A stretch of 64,000 nt of DNA from Candidatus Heimdallarchaeota archaeon (GTDB taxonomy: Archaea; Asgardarchaeota; Heimdallarchaeia; Hodarchaeales; Hodarchaeaceae): positions 1,303,228-1,367,227 of the forward strand of contig CP070695.1 in the NCBI GenBank assembly GCA_020353515.1, written 5' to 3'. The stretch's first letter is position 1, and every line of letters starts with the position of its first letter. Made by a program: the position numbers and the translations under genes. Of the stretch, positions 35,434-44,135 are shown piece by piece. The notes below the pieces were generated by a model. The model ran no database searches. It saw only the letters and a program-made list of their open reading frames with translations, and was not told the origin of the DNA.

Positions 35434-35799
35434 ATGATCATAAAAGCTGAAAGGATGCGAACTGAACTTGATTCAGACAATGACCTTTGGCTTATTGATT
35501 TCCGCGATGAAGATCAAGGAGTAAGAGGAAGAATCGAGATTCCATCTAAAATAGTCTCGATGGAAGATGTGAAAAGTTTTGAAATCGAAATCCTCCCCCG
35601 TGATTCTGTAAAGAAAGACCCATTAGATTACTCTGGCGCAATGATCGTGTATAACGCAACAAATTTTCGAACTAAACCTCTAGGTACAGAAAAAGTGTAC
35701 TCATTTTCCGCAGGAGGATTAATGCTTCGATTATTTTCTACAAAAGCAATAAAGGATTTCAAGACAGTCCTCAAAGGATTCATAATTATTATACGATAA
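35434..35799 (+). CDS. rpoG: Putative RNA polymerase subunit Rpo8 (RpoG, Rpb8-like)
   Basis: This 121-residue protein fits the archaeal Rpb8 orthologue (RpoG) by length and by its second half: DYSGAMIVYN, a short loop, VYSFSAGGLMLRLFS, and a final beta strand FIIIIR. RpoG is known from Crenarchaeota, Korarchaeota and Asgard archaea and binds the Rpo1 subunit. Sequence identity in this family is low, so the call rests on pattern and on the neighbourhood of an Sm protein. It could be another small beta-barrel protein. AGGGGTTATAT before the ATG is a modest binding site. Confidence 0.6.
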   Translation: MIIKAERMRTELDSDNDLWLIDFRDEDQGVRGRIEIPSKIVSMEDVKSFEIEILPRDSVKKDPLDYSGAMIVYNATNFRTKPLGTEKVYSFSAGGLMLRLFSTKAIKDFKTVLKGFIIIIR

Positions 35800-35879
35800 G
35801 ACATGATTATTCGAAGTAATCTCCGCAAATTAAACCGAAACACAAAATAAAAAACTATATACCAACAAAAATCAGCGAA

Positions 35880-35963
35880 GCGGGGGTTTCCCAGCCAGGT
35901 CAAAGGAGCTAGGTTGAGGTCCTAGTCGCATAGGCGTTCGTGAGTTCAAATCTCACCCCCCGC
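35880..35963 (+). tRNA. tRNA-Leu(GAG)
   Basis: Class II tRNA of 84 nt with acceptor arms GCGGGGG/CCCCCGC, anticodon arm CUAGG-UUGAGGU-CCUAG (anticodon GAG), variable arm around GCAUAGGC and T-arm GUGAG-UUCAAAU-CUCAC. It has no intron and no encoded CCA. The last 38 bases are identical to tRNA-Leu(CAA) at 18.1 kb, so the two are recent paralogues or have undergone conversion. Confidence 0.97.
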
Positions 35964-36298
35964 ATTAATCCAAAACAAATCTTTTGTTTCTTACTGAAAT
36001 TTCAATATTTTTTTTTATTTTATCTCATTTTCATTCATTCCCATAAGAAGGGGGGCGAAGCTTAGAGTTTCACAACAATCTTATCCTAGATTTCAATAAT
36101 AGGATTGAGCTAAATTGTTATGTAATGTTGAGCTAAATTGTAATGTATGTAAGTCATTCCTAGTTTTGCGGAAATTTGAATCACAGTTCTTTTTAATCAG
36201 AGTTACATGTGTTTTTGATTGGACTCTAAATGGTATCTGTAGTTCTTGCAGGGATTGATCAATTGAAAATTAGGTCAGATTTGGGTTGAGGTTTGTAG
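35964..36298. other. Intergenic region holding a 23-bp direct repeat
   Basis: About 335 bases between tRNA-Leu and uppS. A T-rich run just after the tRNA (near 36010) may end its transcript. The direct repeat at 36105-36150 is the only other structure seen. Confidence 0.5.
36105..36150. repeat. Two-copy tandem repeat, period 23
   Basis: TTGAGCTAAATTGT begins at 36105 and again at 36128, and the following bases are also similar. This makes two adjacent imperfect 23-bp units about 150-190 bases before uppS. It may be a regulator site or plain slippage. Confidence 0.5.
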
Positions 36299-37084
36299 TT
36301 GAAATTTAATCTTGATTCAATTTTATACCGATTATATGAAAGGAGATTATGGGCAGAAATAAAGGATGGAATTGAACAAGGAGTCCATCCCCGTCATGTT
36401 GCATTGATTATGGATGGGAATCGGCGTTATGCTCGTTCTAAAAATTTACCGAGTAGCTTAGGTCATCATTTGGGGCGGGAAAAACTGAAAGATATCCTTC
36501 GTTGGTTCTATGATTTACAAATCGATTTTGTCACATTATATGCTTTTTCAACTGAGAATTTTGAACGGGATGAAGAAGAAGTAAAAGAGTTAATGCAACT
36601 CTTTGAAAAGAGCTTCCGTGAAATCGTAGATCATCCTGAAATCAAAAAGCGAAATGTGAAGATCAAAGTTATTGGCCGAACTCATCTTCTCCCACCACGT
36701 GTTCAAGAGGCTATAAAAGACGCAGAAGAAATCACAAATACTAATGCCAAGGGACCGACTTTAATCATTGCAGTTGGTTATGGGGGTCGCGCAGAGATGA
36801 TAGATGCAATTAAATCAATTGCAAAAAAAGTTGAAAGGGGAAATATGACGATAGACGATATAAATGAAGTTGTAGTTGAACGTCATCTATATACAAATGG
36901 GATTCCTGATCCAGATCTCATTATTCGAACATCAGGGGAGGAACGTCTTTCTGGATTCTTAACTTGGCAATCAGCTTATAGTGAGTTATATTTTGCCGAT
37001 GTTTATTTCCCAAGTTTTCGAAAAATTGATCTATGGCGAGCTATTCGAACATATCAATCTCGACGACGTCGATTTGGGAAATGA
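36299..37084 (+). CDS. uppS: cis-Prenyltransferase (undecaprenyl/dolichyl diphosphate synthase family)
   Basis: The diphosphate-binding start HVALIMDGNRRYAR, LYAFSTENFERDEEEV, the RTSGEERLSGFLTWQSAYSEL-type block (kept short here: RTSGE..R.S.FL.WQ) and final basic residues are all diagnostic. The enzyme elongates isoprenoid chains with cis bonds to give the lipid carrier for protein glycosylation. That matches the glycosyltransferases at 4.5 and 28.9 kb. 261 residues is normal. The start is TTG 36299 with GAGGT about eight bases ahead. Confidence 0.95.
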   Translation: MKFNLDSILYRLYERRLWAEIKDGIEQGVHPRHVALIMDGNRRYARSKNLPSSLGHHLGREKLKDILRWFYDLQIDFVTLYAFSTENFERDEEEVKELMQLFEKSFREIVDHPEIKKRNVKIKVIGRTHLLPPRVQEAIKDAEEITNTNAKGPTLIIAVGYGGRAEMIDAIKSIAKKVERGNMTIDDINEVVVERHLYTNGIPDPDLIIRTSGEERLSGFLTWQSAYSELYFADVYFPSFRKIDLWRAIRTYQSRRRRFGK

Positions 37085-37089
37085 AAATT

Positions 37090-37845
37090 TTAGGTATACA
37101 TACGTCTAGAGGTTAATTTGTCTTTTTCTGTTTCTTCCATTGGTGCCAATTGTCGTTTAATTTCTTCTTCGATTACTCGAGCATTTCTTATTAGTGCATT
37201 GGTTTTAACTTCTACCTGCAGCAGGGTGTTAAGCTTTTCAACTGCAGCCACAGCTCCCAAAGGATCAGGGCGATCTCTTTCCGCATAAGCAAGAAGACCA
37301 ATTGCAGGGAACATGTTCATATCGAGATACCCTAGCATGATAGCGAGAGGACCGGCCACAAATAATCCAGGATCTAGTAAATTCGTGTTAACTTCTTCTG
37401 TAAACCCATCAGGTAAACGTGAATAAGAATTAAAGGCACGACTTGGGATGTACTGCAGATTACTGTCTGAAGTTTTCAGATGTATATCGACTCCCCCAAT
37501 AAAGAAAGCCATCTCGAGGTTTTTATGGCCTAGGATCCATTCAGACAGTTTTTCGGAAAATTCGATCTGCACATGGCGATATGGTTGGAGATGAGGAATA
37601 AAAACGGCAAAATTCAGATCTTGTTTTCCATAGATTTCAAATGGTAGTCTAAGTTGATTTTCTTGAACTGAAATGAAGGGTGGTGCCCCACTTGACATTA
37701 TGGTAGCAATCCTTTCCATATTCAGTTCTTGTATGAGATGGGAAACCGTAATGTATCCGATCTCTCCTAGGCCATGCCATCCGCTTATGAAAACCTGACA
37801 TTTATTTAGAATTTCAGGCTGTTCAACGAAAATTTTAAATTTCAT
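37090..37845 (-). CDS. PAC2-family protein (proteasome assembly chaperone type)
   Basis: The segments VFISGWHGLGEIGYITVSHL, FFIGGVDIHL and GLFVAGPLAIMLGYLDM followed by AIGLLAYAERDRPDPLGA match the archaeal PAC2/PbaA-like family, whose members include eukaryotic proteasome chaperones and archaeal homologues with other roles. A C-terminal helix region follows. ATG 37845 is chosen because GAGGAG lies nine bases before it. Bud32 and Kae1 lie upstream on the same strand; no proteasome gene is in the window. Confidence 0.85.
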   Translation of the reverse strand: MKFKIFVEQPEILNKCQVFISGWHGLGEIGYITVSHLIQELNMERIATIMSSGAPPFISVQENQLRLPFEIYGKQDLNFAVFIPHLQPYRHVQIEFSEKLSEWILGHKNLEMAFFIGGVDIHLKTSDSNLQYIPSRAFNSYSRLPDGFTEEVNTNLLDPGLFVAGPLAIMLGYLDMNMFPAIGLLAYAERDRPDPLGAVAAVEKLNTLLQVEVKTNALIRNARVIEEEIKRQLAPMEETEKDKLTSRRMYT

Positions 37846-37869
37846 GAACATATGCTCCTCGTGCTTTTG

Positions 37870-38559
37870 TTACTCTAGTCGATCTTCTCTTGCAATATAT
37901 CTAGCCCTACTTTGAATTTTTTTCATATGTTCAAAAGTTTTCCTGCCTTTCCTGTATACGCTGAAATATCCTAGCTGAAATACTTCAAATAAAGCTTTAT
38001 ACTCATGTGAAATTGCCTTCAAGGTACTATAAAAAGTGAGTAAATCATCAGCTTTCTTTTCTATTTCAATTGAAATTTGACCTAATCCAAAATCAATTAA
38101 CCATGGTGTACTTTTCATTCTAATTATGACATTGAAAACTGTTAAATCTCCATGGATTATATCATGTTTATGAAGAAGACCAACTTGCTGTCCAACTCCC
38201 TCAAATATCGATTTTAGTATAGTAAGAGAAGTTGAATTCATTAAAGAAAAGAGAATTTCTCCCTGGATTTCTTCAATTAGTAATGTATAATTACCTGAAT
38301 CAATACCGAAAAGAACAGGTACACGAGCACCAATCTTCCATGCTTCAGTCATAATGCGAGCTTCTGCTCTTAATCGATGTAAACGGATAGTTTGATCTAT
38401 TTGTGGCAAACGGTAAGGCTTTGGAAGCCGATGTTTTAGAATAATTGGAGTTTCGAGGAATAATCCACGATAAATTACAGCTTCAGCCCCTTTAGCTAAG
38501 ACTTTTTTTTGTACAATCTTCAATGAATCCAATTCACTTCCACTTGGTCGGTTCGCCAA
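37870..38559 (-). CDS. bud32: KEOPS kinase/ATPase Bud32
   Basis: The small kinase has the loop KGAEAVIYRG, catalytic HGDLTVFNVII and DFGLGQ, with the family pattern around HRLRAEARIMTEAWKIG. Bud32 drives the KEOPS complex that makes the N6-threonylcarbamoyl group of tRNA A37. The start (TTG 38559) lies 40 bases inside the Kae1 gene, so the two are coupled. In some archaea they are one fused protein; here they are separate but overlapping. Confidence 0.95.
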   Translation of the reverse strand: MANRPSGSELDSLKIVQKKVLAKGAEAVIYRGLFLETPIILKHRLPKPYRLPQIDQTIRLHRLRAEARIMTEAWKIGARVPVLFGIDSGNYTLLIEEIQGEILFSLMNSTSLTILKSIFEGVGQQVGLLHKHDIIHGDLTVFNVIIRMKSTPWLIDFGLGQISIEIEKKADDLLTFYSTLKAISHEYKALFEVFQLGYFSVYRKGRKTFEHMKKIQSRARYIAREDRLE

Positions 38560-39512
38560 CGTGGCTTCACGTGGCTGTGATTAACGGAAATAAAGTTGTT
38601 TTTTTTGTACATATTCACTCCAGCTAAAGCAATCATGGCACCGTTATCTCCTGCAAGATTTTTTGGGACTACATAGTATTTGGTAGATTGTTCAGAGGCC
38701 ACTCCTTGAACCATTTCTTGGAGTCTCGTGTTTGCTGCAACCCCGCCAGTCAACAAAACAGATGGTTTTTTGGTACATGATAAAGCTCGTTCCGTTGCCT
38801 CTGTAAGAGCAGCAAAGGTATATTCCTGAAAAGAATAACAAATATCCGCGACCTCATGCTTCGAAATAAGCTTTTGAGCAGCTGTTACCACACCCGAAAA
38901 AGAAAAAGACATTCCTTTAATTGCATAAGGAAGAGGAAGGACATTCTTTCCATTCTTTGCCTCTTGTTCAATGTGTGGTCCTCCAGGATGTGGGAGGCCT
39001 AAACTCCTCCCAAGCGTATCTAGTGCATTCCCAATAGCGATATCCAGTGTTTCTCCAAGGATACGATATCGTCCGTTTAAGAAAGCAATAAGTTGGGTAT
39101 TTCCTCCACTAACATATAGAACCATTGGATCATAAGCTGGTGTGACCATTCGTCCAAGTTCCACATGAGCAATACAGTGGTTTACACCAATTAAAGGCTT
39201 TTTAAGTAATAAAGAAATAGCTCGGGCAATAGTAGCAGTCATTCTGAGACAGGGACCAAGTCCTGGGCCTTGAGAAAAAGCAACTGCATCAATTTTTTTC
39301 ATTCCAAATGGGGTTTCATAAACCATCTGTTCTAACAATATTGGAAAGTTCTTAGAGAGAAATTCAGATGCTTCCCTAGGGTGAATGCCCCCATGTTCAG
39401 GAAGGTAAGTGGCTGTTTTATTAAAAATGATTTTTTTACCCTGGGTTACAGCTACACCTGCTGTATGAGCTGTTCCTTCAAAACCCAAAATTATAGGTTC
39501 ATGAATTACCAT
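38520..39512 (-). CDS. kae1: tRNA N6-threonylcarbamoyltransferase Kae1
   Basis: The ASKHA-fold protein starts GFEGTAHTAGVAV and carries the metal-binding HCIAHVE pattern (HxxxH), YVSGGNTQ and the late GGVAAN and DNGAMIA blocks. Kae1 transfers threonylcarbamoyl from its adenylate to tRNA A37. At 330 residues it is the archaeal size. It overlaps Bud32 at the 3' end and lies downstream of eS31. Confidence 0.97.
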   Translation of the reverse strand: MVIHEPIILGFEGTAHTAGVAVTQGKKIIFNKTATYLPEHGGIHPREASEFLSKNFPILLEQMVYETPFGMKKIDAVAFSQGPGLGPCLRMTATIARAISLLLKKPLIGVNHCIAHVELGRMVTPAYDPMVLYVSGGNTQLIAFLNGRYRILGETLDIAIGNALDTLGRSLGLPHPGGPHIEQEAKNGKNVLPLPYAIKGMSFSFSGVVTAAQKLISKHEVADICYSFQEYTFAALTEATERALSCTKKPSVLLTGGVAANTRLQEMVQGVASEQSTKYYVVPKNLAGDNGAMIALAGVNMYKKNNFISVNHSHVKPRWRTDQVEVNWIH

Positions 39513-39540
39513 ACTAATATCAAAGAGGTTTCAATTAGAA

Positions 39541-39702
39541 TCAGAACTCTGTATAACCACATAACCCACAAGAGATCCGATCTTTATGTTTTGCCATAAA
39601 TGAACCTTTACATCTAGGACAAAATGTATTCTTTCTTTTTAATGTCCCTTTTTTATAGTCCACATCATAATGGGAATGAACGGGTTTTCTTCTGGGGGTC
39701 AT
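39541..39702 (-). CDS. rps27ae: Small ribosomal subunit protein eS31 (S27ae)
   Basis: A 53-residue frame encodes a zinc-ribbon protein with FCPRC...SCGLCGY near the end, basic start [10 protein letters not shown] and the segment [20 protein letters not shown]. This matches archaeal eS31, the protein fused to ubiquitin in eukaryotes; here it is free. It lies five bases after eS24 and 28 bases before Kae1, exactly the usual archaeal order. Confidence 0.95.
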   Translation of the reverse strand: MTPRRKPVHSHYDVDYKKGTLKRKNTFCPRCKGSFMAKHKDRISCGLCGYTEF

Positions 39703-39707
39703 GGTTC

Positions 39708-40013
39708 TCAACTTTTATTTGTGTTTTCTCCCTCTATAATCTTATTTCTTTTCAAGCGATATTTTGGTTCAAAAATCATAACATCATCGGCATTATCATA
39801 ACAATGAACAATCACACGTGACCTAGGTTCACCAAAGTGCCCCTGGATGCTCTGAATGACAACATTTTCAAGATCCAGGTTTAATAGTGCTGCAATTTTG
39901 GCTCTAACAGATTCTCGAGATGGAGTTATCTCACCCAAGTGAGTAAGGAGAACATCAACTTCCTTTCGACCGATTAACGGGTTATACTTTTCTTGAATAA
40001 TGGTTGTCTCCAT
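39708..40013 (-). CDS. rps24e: Small ribosomal subunit protein eS24
   Basis: The sequence [19 protein letters not shown] followed by [29 protein letters not shown] blocks is typical of eS24. The 101-residue length fits. ATG 40013 is chosen over upstream in-frame codons because GAGGAAT stands eight bases before it. The start lies within the last bases of the dephospho-CoA kinase gene. Confidence 0.95.
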   Translation of the reverse strand: METTIIQEKYNPLIGRKEVDVLLTHLGEITPSRESVRAKIAALLNLDLENVVIQSIQGHFGEPRSRVIVHCYDNADDVMIFEPKYRLKRNKIIEGENTNKS

Positions 40014-40572
40014 TAATGAATTCCTCATGAATTTCAAACTTACTTAGTAGTTCTTCTGCTAATTTCTTTAGGGAAGGAGTGATTAAAGCACAAACTATTC
40101 CTTCATCAGTAGTTATAGGAGGTTGTCCATATACTACTATACTTCTAAGAGGTAGTAAGATAATGGCAGCAATTACTAATAGATCCTCTTCGCCATCAAT
40201 CCTGACAGCAACACGGCATTTACCTGAAGTATATGATTGTATTTGTTTAATCGTGTTCTCAAGAATCCTCCATGCTTTATATGAGATCCATTCAGGCGGA
40301 TTGAAAGCTTTCAGATCTTGATATAAATCCAGATTGAGATTAATTTTCTTTTTTCTGAGTGTTTTCCCATCATAAATTACAATATTAGGGAGGAAACCGA
40401 CATCAAACAATGTTTTGGTGCAATAATCTCCTATAGATACTGTGATGATAGGTTTATTTGTATTAATATATTTTTTGGCGCTTCTTGCAGCAATTTGGGC
40501 TGGCCCAGTAAAAAGTTTCCCAATCGGATCACGTAATGATGCTCTGAGAGTTTTTGGAAGTTTATAGCCCAA
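39982..40572 (-). CDS. GTP-dependent dephospho-CoA kinase (DUF359 family)
   Basis: The blocks LRDPIGKLFTGP, TVSIGDYCTKTL, IYDGKTLRKK, NPPEWIS and RIDGEEDLLVIAAI match the archaeal GTP-dependent dephospho-CoA kinase, the last step of coenzyme A synthesis in archaea. The gene sits between Spt4 and eS24, its standard place. At 196 residues it is complete and overlaps eS24 by about 30 bases. Confidence 0.93.
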   Translation of the reverse strand: MGYKLPKTLRASLRDPIGKLFTGPAQIAARSAKKYINTNKPIITVSIGDYCTKTLFDVGFLPNIVIYDGKTLRKKKINLNLDLYQDLKAFNPPEWISYKAWRILENTIKQIQSYTSGKCRVAVRIDGEEDLLVIAAIILLPLRSIVVYGQPPITTDEGIVCALITPSLKKLAEELLSKFEIHEEFINGDNHYSRKV

Positions 40573-40582
40573 AAAAAAGCCC

Positions 40583-40777
40583 CTAGCGCACCTTTATAGC
40601 ATATTTCCCTGGTCGAGTCACGTTAAGTTTGTGAGCTATTTTGCTCTCATCTACATTTCTGATAATAACCATCCCAACAAATGACCTAGAAAGATGGTTA
40701 TGAGTCTTACAAATGGGACAGACTTCCTCTCCATGTACAATACTATTACACTTTTTACATGCTTTCAGCTTTACCAT
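40583..40777 (-). CDS. spt4: Transcription elongation factor Spt4
   Basis: The 64-residue zinc-ribbon protein has ACKKCNSIV and CPICKTH, then the strand FVGMVIIRNVDESKIAHKL that pairs with Spt5. Spt4/5 is the universal processivity factor of RNA polymerase. It begins immediately after the Rpo7 stop codon, so the two are surely co-transcribed. Confidence 0.95.
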   Translation of the reverse strand: MVKLKACKKCNSIVHGEEVCPICKTHNHLSRSFVGMVIIRNVDESKIAHKLNVTRPGKYAIKVR

Positions 40778-41329
40778 CTAAGTATTCTCCTTCACTGTAG
40801 AATCTTCCAACCAGCTTTTCAAGCCCAGTCCTTCCCCTTTCATTGTAACTGCTATTTTCATACTCACATGATCAACAGTAGCCGTGATAATTTTCCCACG
40901 AACAAGATCCCCAGGTCTGATTGTACGACCAGATTCTCTTCCAACCAAAACACCTGAAGATCGGGAAGACATTTGGAAATATTCATCAGCAATTTGACTA
41001 ATATGAGCCAAAGCGTCAGTGCAGCCTATTCTCATGAAAAATCCAAATTTTGTTGTTTCAACTACTTCTCCTTCGGATACTTCATCATCTAAAGGTCTAA
41101 AGGTAATAGCTTCATATTCAACGTCATGAAAAGTTGCTCCGTCACCTGGCACGATCCGACCTGGTGAAACTTCGATGATAGATAAAATTGCGACAATCAT
41201 TCCGACATCAGCACCAATAGTGGTCTCATTTTTTGCCCGAGAAATGTCAAGTATGACCTCTGCTATTGATTCCCCAAAGCGATTTGGGGGGACACGAATT
41301 GTTTCACGGATTCGAGTTAAGTAATACAT
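40778..41329 (-). CDS. rpo7: RNA polymerase subunit Rpo7 (RpoE)
   Basis: The protein starts MYYLTRIRETIRVPP and has an N-terminal tip domain plus an S1/OB domain (KFGFFMRIGCTDALAHISQI ... VRGKIITATVDHVSMKIAVTMK). Rpo7 forms the stalk of archaeal RNA polymerase with Rpo4 and helps open promoters. 183 residues is normal. It is the first gene of a cluster running through Spt4, dephospho-CoA kinase, eS24, eS31, Kae1 and Bud32. Confidence 0.97.
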   Translation of the reverse strand: MYYLTRIRETIRVPPNRFGESIAEVILDISRAKNETTIGADVGMIVAILSIIEVSPGRIVPGDGATFHDVEYEAITFRPLDDEVSEGEVVETTKFGFFMRIGCTDALAHISQIADEYFQMSSRSSGVLVGRESGRTIRPGDLVRGKIITATVDHVSMKIAVTMKGEGLGLKSWLEDSTVKENT

Positions 41330-41648
41330 TGTTCTGGTGCCTCAGTACGTTTCCCTAGTACTGCAACTACTAAAAAATAGGTCATCCTCGGGTTTATTCG
41401 TTAGACTATTGAGTCTTTCCACAGAAAAAAATTGAGAAAAAATGTGAGAATTAAAGATAAGAAAATCATCAACGTTGTATTAGGAGAACTAAGCATCAGA
41501 GAGAGCCATTAGAATTAAGCCAAAAGAGTTTACCATTAATAGACTCAGAAATATAATGTTAGATTGAAACTAAAGTTCAATAAATGAGTGGGGAACTTAA
41601 ATCAAATAAAAAAAGAAAGAGGAACTAAGCTCCTCTTTATCGTGGAGA
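41330..41648. other. Spacer between hppA and rpo7
   Basis: About 320 bases downstream of the pyrophosphatase and upstream of Rpo7, both on the minus strand. It holds the hppA terminator (below) and presumably the promoter of the large rpo7 cluster. No reading frame of interest was found. Confidence 0.5.
41603..41638 (-). terminator. Hairpin plus T-run terminator of the pyrophosphatase gene
   Basis: On the minus strand, AAAGAGGA and TCCTCTTT form an eight-base perfect stem around a seven-base loop, followed by C and a run of seven T. It begins ten bases after the hppA stop. The shape is that of an intrinsic terminator; archaea mostly rely on the T-run. Confidence 0.7.
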
Positions 41649-44135
41649 TTAGCTCGTAATAGTTGTCATCTTTCTGTTACTCTTCCTATAAGCCCATATG
41701 AACAGAATGAAGAGTACACCAGCAACTATCATCATAATAAAGCTAAGGTCATTTTTTACTGTCGCTTCTACTAGAAGTGGAGCTAGAATTAAACTGACTA
41801 GATTGACAACCTTAATCATAGGATTGATCGCTGGGCCTGCAGTATCTTTCAATGGGTCTCCAACCGTATCGCCAACCACTCCAGCTTTATGACGTTCAGA
41901 ACCTTTGCCTGTATTCTTCTCAAGGTCTCGGGGCTCATCTTCGACAGCTTTCTTAGCATTATCCCATGCACCACCTGCATTGGCCATAAAAACTGCTAAT
42001 AACTGTCCAGAGGCAATAATTCCAGCTTGAAACCCACCTAAAACTTCAACCCCTGATCCAATAGTTGCTCTTGTCGCTGGAGAAAGCCCAGTTACATCTG
42101 CTCCCGTTGTTATTAATACACCGAAGAAGATTGCCACCATGATTGGAACAGAAACGGCAATTACCGCCAAACTCACCAATTCCTTCTGTGCTGCTGATGT
42201 AGAAATAGAAACGGCTCGTTCGTAATCAGGTTTTTTAGTTCCTTCCATTACACCTGGAATTTTGAACTGTCGTCGAACTTCTTCGATAATATCCCCTGCT
42301 GCTCGACTAACAGCTCGAATGTTAAAAGCACCGAATATCCAAGGTAGAGCTGCACCAAGTAATAAACCAACAAAAACAGCAGGAATATTAACACGTAGCC
42401 CATATTGAAGTGGATTGACAAGATCAGTATATCCAGCAGCTACTAAATTATCCACAACAACTTGGATATCTGTAACAAAAGATGCAAATAAGCTAACTGC
42501 AGCAATAACAGCTGAAGCAATTGCAATTCCTTTTGTAATTGCCTTTGTAGTATTTCCTACAGCATCCAATTCTTCCAGTACACTTGTAGATTCTTTATCC
42601 ATTGAAGTCAATTCAGCTATGCCTTGAGCGTTGTCGCTAATTGGCCCAAACGAGTCCATTGCTACATTATTGCCCGTATGAGAGAGCATTCCAATTCCAA
42701 TAAGTGATATTCCATAAAGCATGTATTGGAGAATGTCTGGTTTGCTTACATGTAAAACAGGGATTCCTATATTTAGAGATTCAAAAATCGTATTCCCAGG
42801 AAGAATAAGGAATGTCCCAACAGCGATTACAAATGAAATACAGATTGTTACAACAGCCCAAACACTAGATTCGTAACCGAGAGCTAATCCTGATAGGATA
42901 GTGGTTGCAGGACCGCCATGCATTGAATCAACTACTTCTTGGACAGGTCCTCGTTCCTTTGATGTGAATCTTGCCGTAATAGGATTGAATGATACAGCTA
43001 GCATAACTCCTGTTGCTGTAAGGAATGCTAACCTCCAATCACCTACATAGAATATCGCAAAAATGAACGATGTTATTATTGTTATTGCACTAGAAAGTTC
43101 ATATGATTGAAACATGGCTTTTTCTGCATCAGGTGTCTTCCAGAGGGCAACAGCGAAGGTACCAACAATTGAGCTGATTACGCCAATTCCTCTTACAATG
43201 AGGGGGTACATAATCCATACGATAGCTTCAGAAAGAGATAAATCTGCATCTAGGGCTATTCCGTAAAGAAATAAACCGAGAATGAGTGATGAGACAATTG
43301 TTACCTCATAGGACTCAAAAATATCTGCTGCCATTCCAGCACAGTCTCCAACATTGTCACCTACAAGATCAGCAATCACAGCAGCGTTTCTTGGATCATC
43401 TTCAGGTATATCCTTTTCGACCTTACCAACTAAATCAGCACCTACATCAGCAGCCTTAGTATAGATACCACCACCTACTCTCATGAAAAGAGCAAGAATT
43501 GTACCCCCAAATCCAAATCCAAGAAGTGCGTCAGGAGCAGCAGTTCCAAGAATTATAAAGATCAAAGTTCCTCCTAAAAGGCCAAAACCATCAGTTAGCA
43601 TTCCTGTAACAGTTCCAGCATGATAAGCGATCGAAAGTGATTTGTTATATCGTCTATCAACATCTAATAATTTTCCATTCTCATCCTTGGCTCCTTGAGC
43701 AGCTGCAGCAACCCGTAGATTGCCATGAACAGCAATTCGCATTCCAAATTGGCCAACCATCAGAGAGAAACTTGCTCCCATGAGGAAAGCTATTGTCCGT
43801 CCAATGGCCAATATTAACGTCCTTGTTGTCTCATCATATGCGGCTAATTCATAATTAGCAGCTTCGGATGTGTGTATTAAGTAAACACTCAAAAATAGCG
43901 CACCTGTTAGTAAAACTACAATCGGTAGAATGGTCTTTAATTGTTTACTAAGGTATGCATCAGCACCTTCCTTGATGGCACTCCAAACTTCTTTCATTTC
44001 CTCTGTTCCAGTGTCTTGCTTCATTACATCTTGTCGTAACAACCAAGAATAGATGAAGCTCACAATGGCTACAATGACGACACCAATGAGGATAGATTTT
44101 TCAAATAGGCCTAACTCCATGAATGTAGTAAACAT
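41649..44135 (-). CDS. hppA: Membrane-bound proton-pumping pyrophosphatase, K+-independent type
   Basis: Pyrophosphate-binding blocks DVGADLVGKVEKDIPEDDPRN, GDNVGDCAGMAADIFESYEV-type and DNAKKAVE with GDPLKDTAGPA are intact (longest motif cut). About 16 membrane helices are expected. The segment GNTTKAITKG has Lys at the position that is Ala in K+-dependent enzymes, so this is the K+-independent proton pump by family rule. At 828 residues it is longer than most (650-770), with extra sequence between helices, e.g. after the first one. It uses pyrophosphate from biosynthesis to energise the membrane, and the ATPase subunit D at 17.4 kb would use the same gradient. Confidence 0.95.
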   Translation of the reverse strand: MFTTFMELGLFEKSILIGVVIVAIVSFIYSWLLRQDVMKQDTGTEEMKEVWSAIKEGADAYLSKQLKTILPIVVLLTGALFLSVYLIHTSEAANYELAAYDETTRTLILAIGRTIAFLMGASFSLMVGQFGMRIAVHGNLRVAAAAQGAKDENGKLLDVDRRYNKSLSIAYHAGTVTGMLTDGFGLLGGTLIFIILGTAAPDALLGFGFGGTILALFMRVGGGIYTKAADVGADLVGKVEKDIPEDDPRNAAVIADLVGDNVGDCAGMAADIFESYEVTIVSSLILGLFLYGIALDADLSLSEAIVWIMYPLIVRGIGVISSIVGTFAVALWKTPDAEKAMFQSYELSSAITIITSFIFAIFYVGDWRLAFLTATGVMLAVSFNPITARFTSKERGPVQEVVDSMHGGPATTILSGLALGYESSVWAVVTICISFVIAVGTFLILPGNTIFESLNIGIPVLHVSKPDILQYMLYGISLIGIGMLSHTGNNVAMDSFGPISDNAQGIAELTSMDKESTSVLEELDAVGNTTKAITKGIAIASAVIAAVSLFASFVTDIQVVVDNLVAAGYTDLVNPLQYGLRVNIPAVFVGLLLGAALPWIFGAFNIRAVSRAAGDIIEEVRRQFKIPGVMEGTKKPDYERAVSISTSAAQKELVSLAVIAVSVPIMVAIFFGVLITTGADVTGLSPATRATIGSGVEVLGGFQAGIIASGQLLAVFMANAGGAWDNAKKAVEDEPRDLEKNTGKGSERHKAGVVGDTVGDPLKDTAGPAINPMIKVVNLVSLILAPLLVEATVKNDLSFIMMIVAGVLFILFIWAYRKSNRKMTTITS

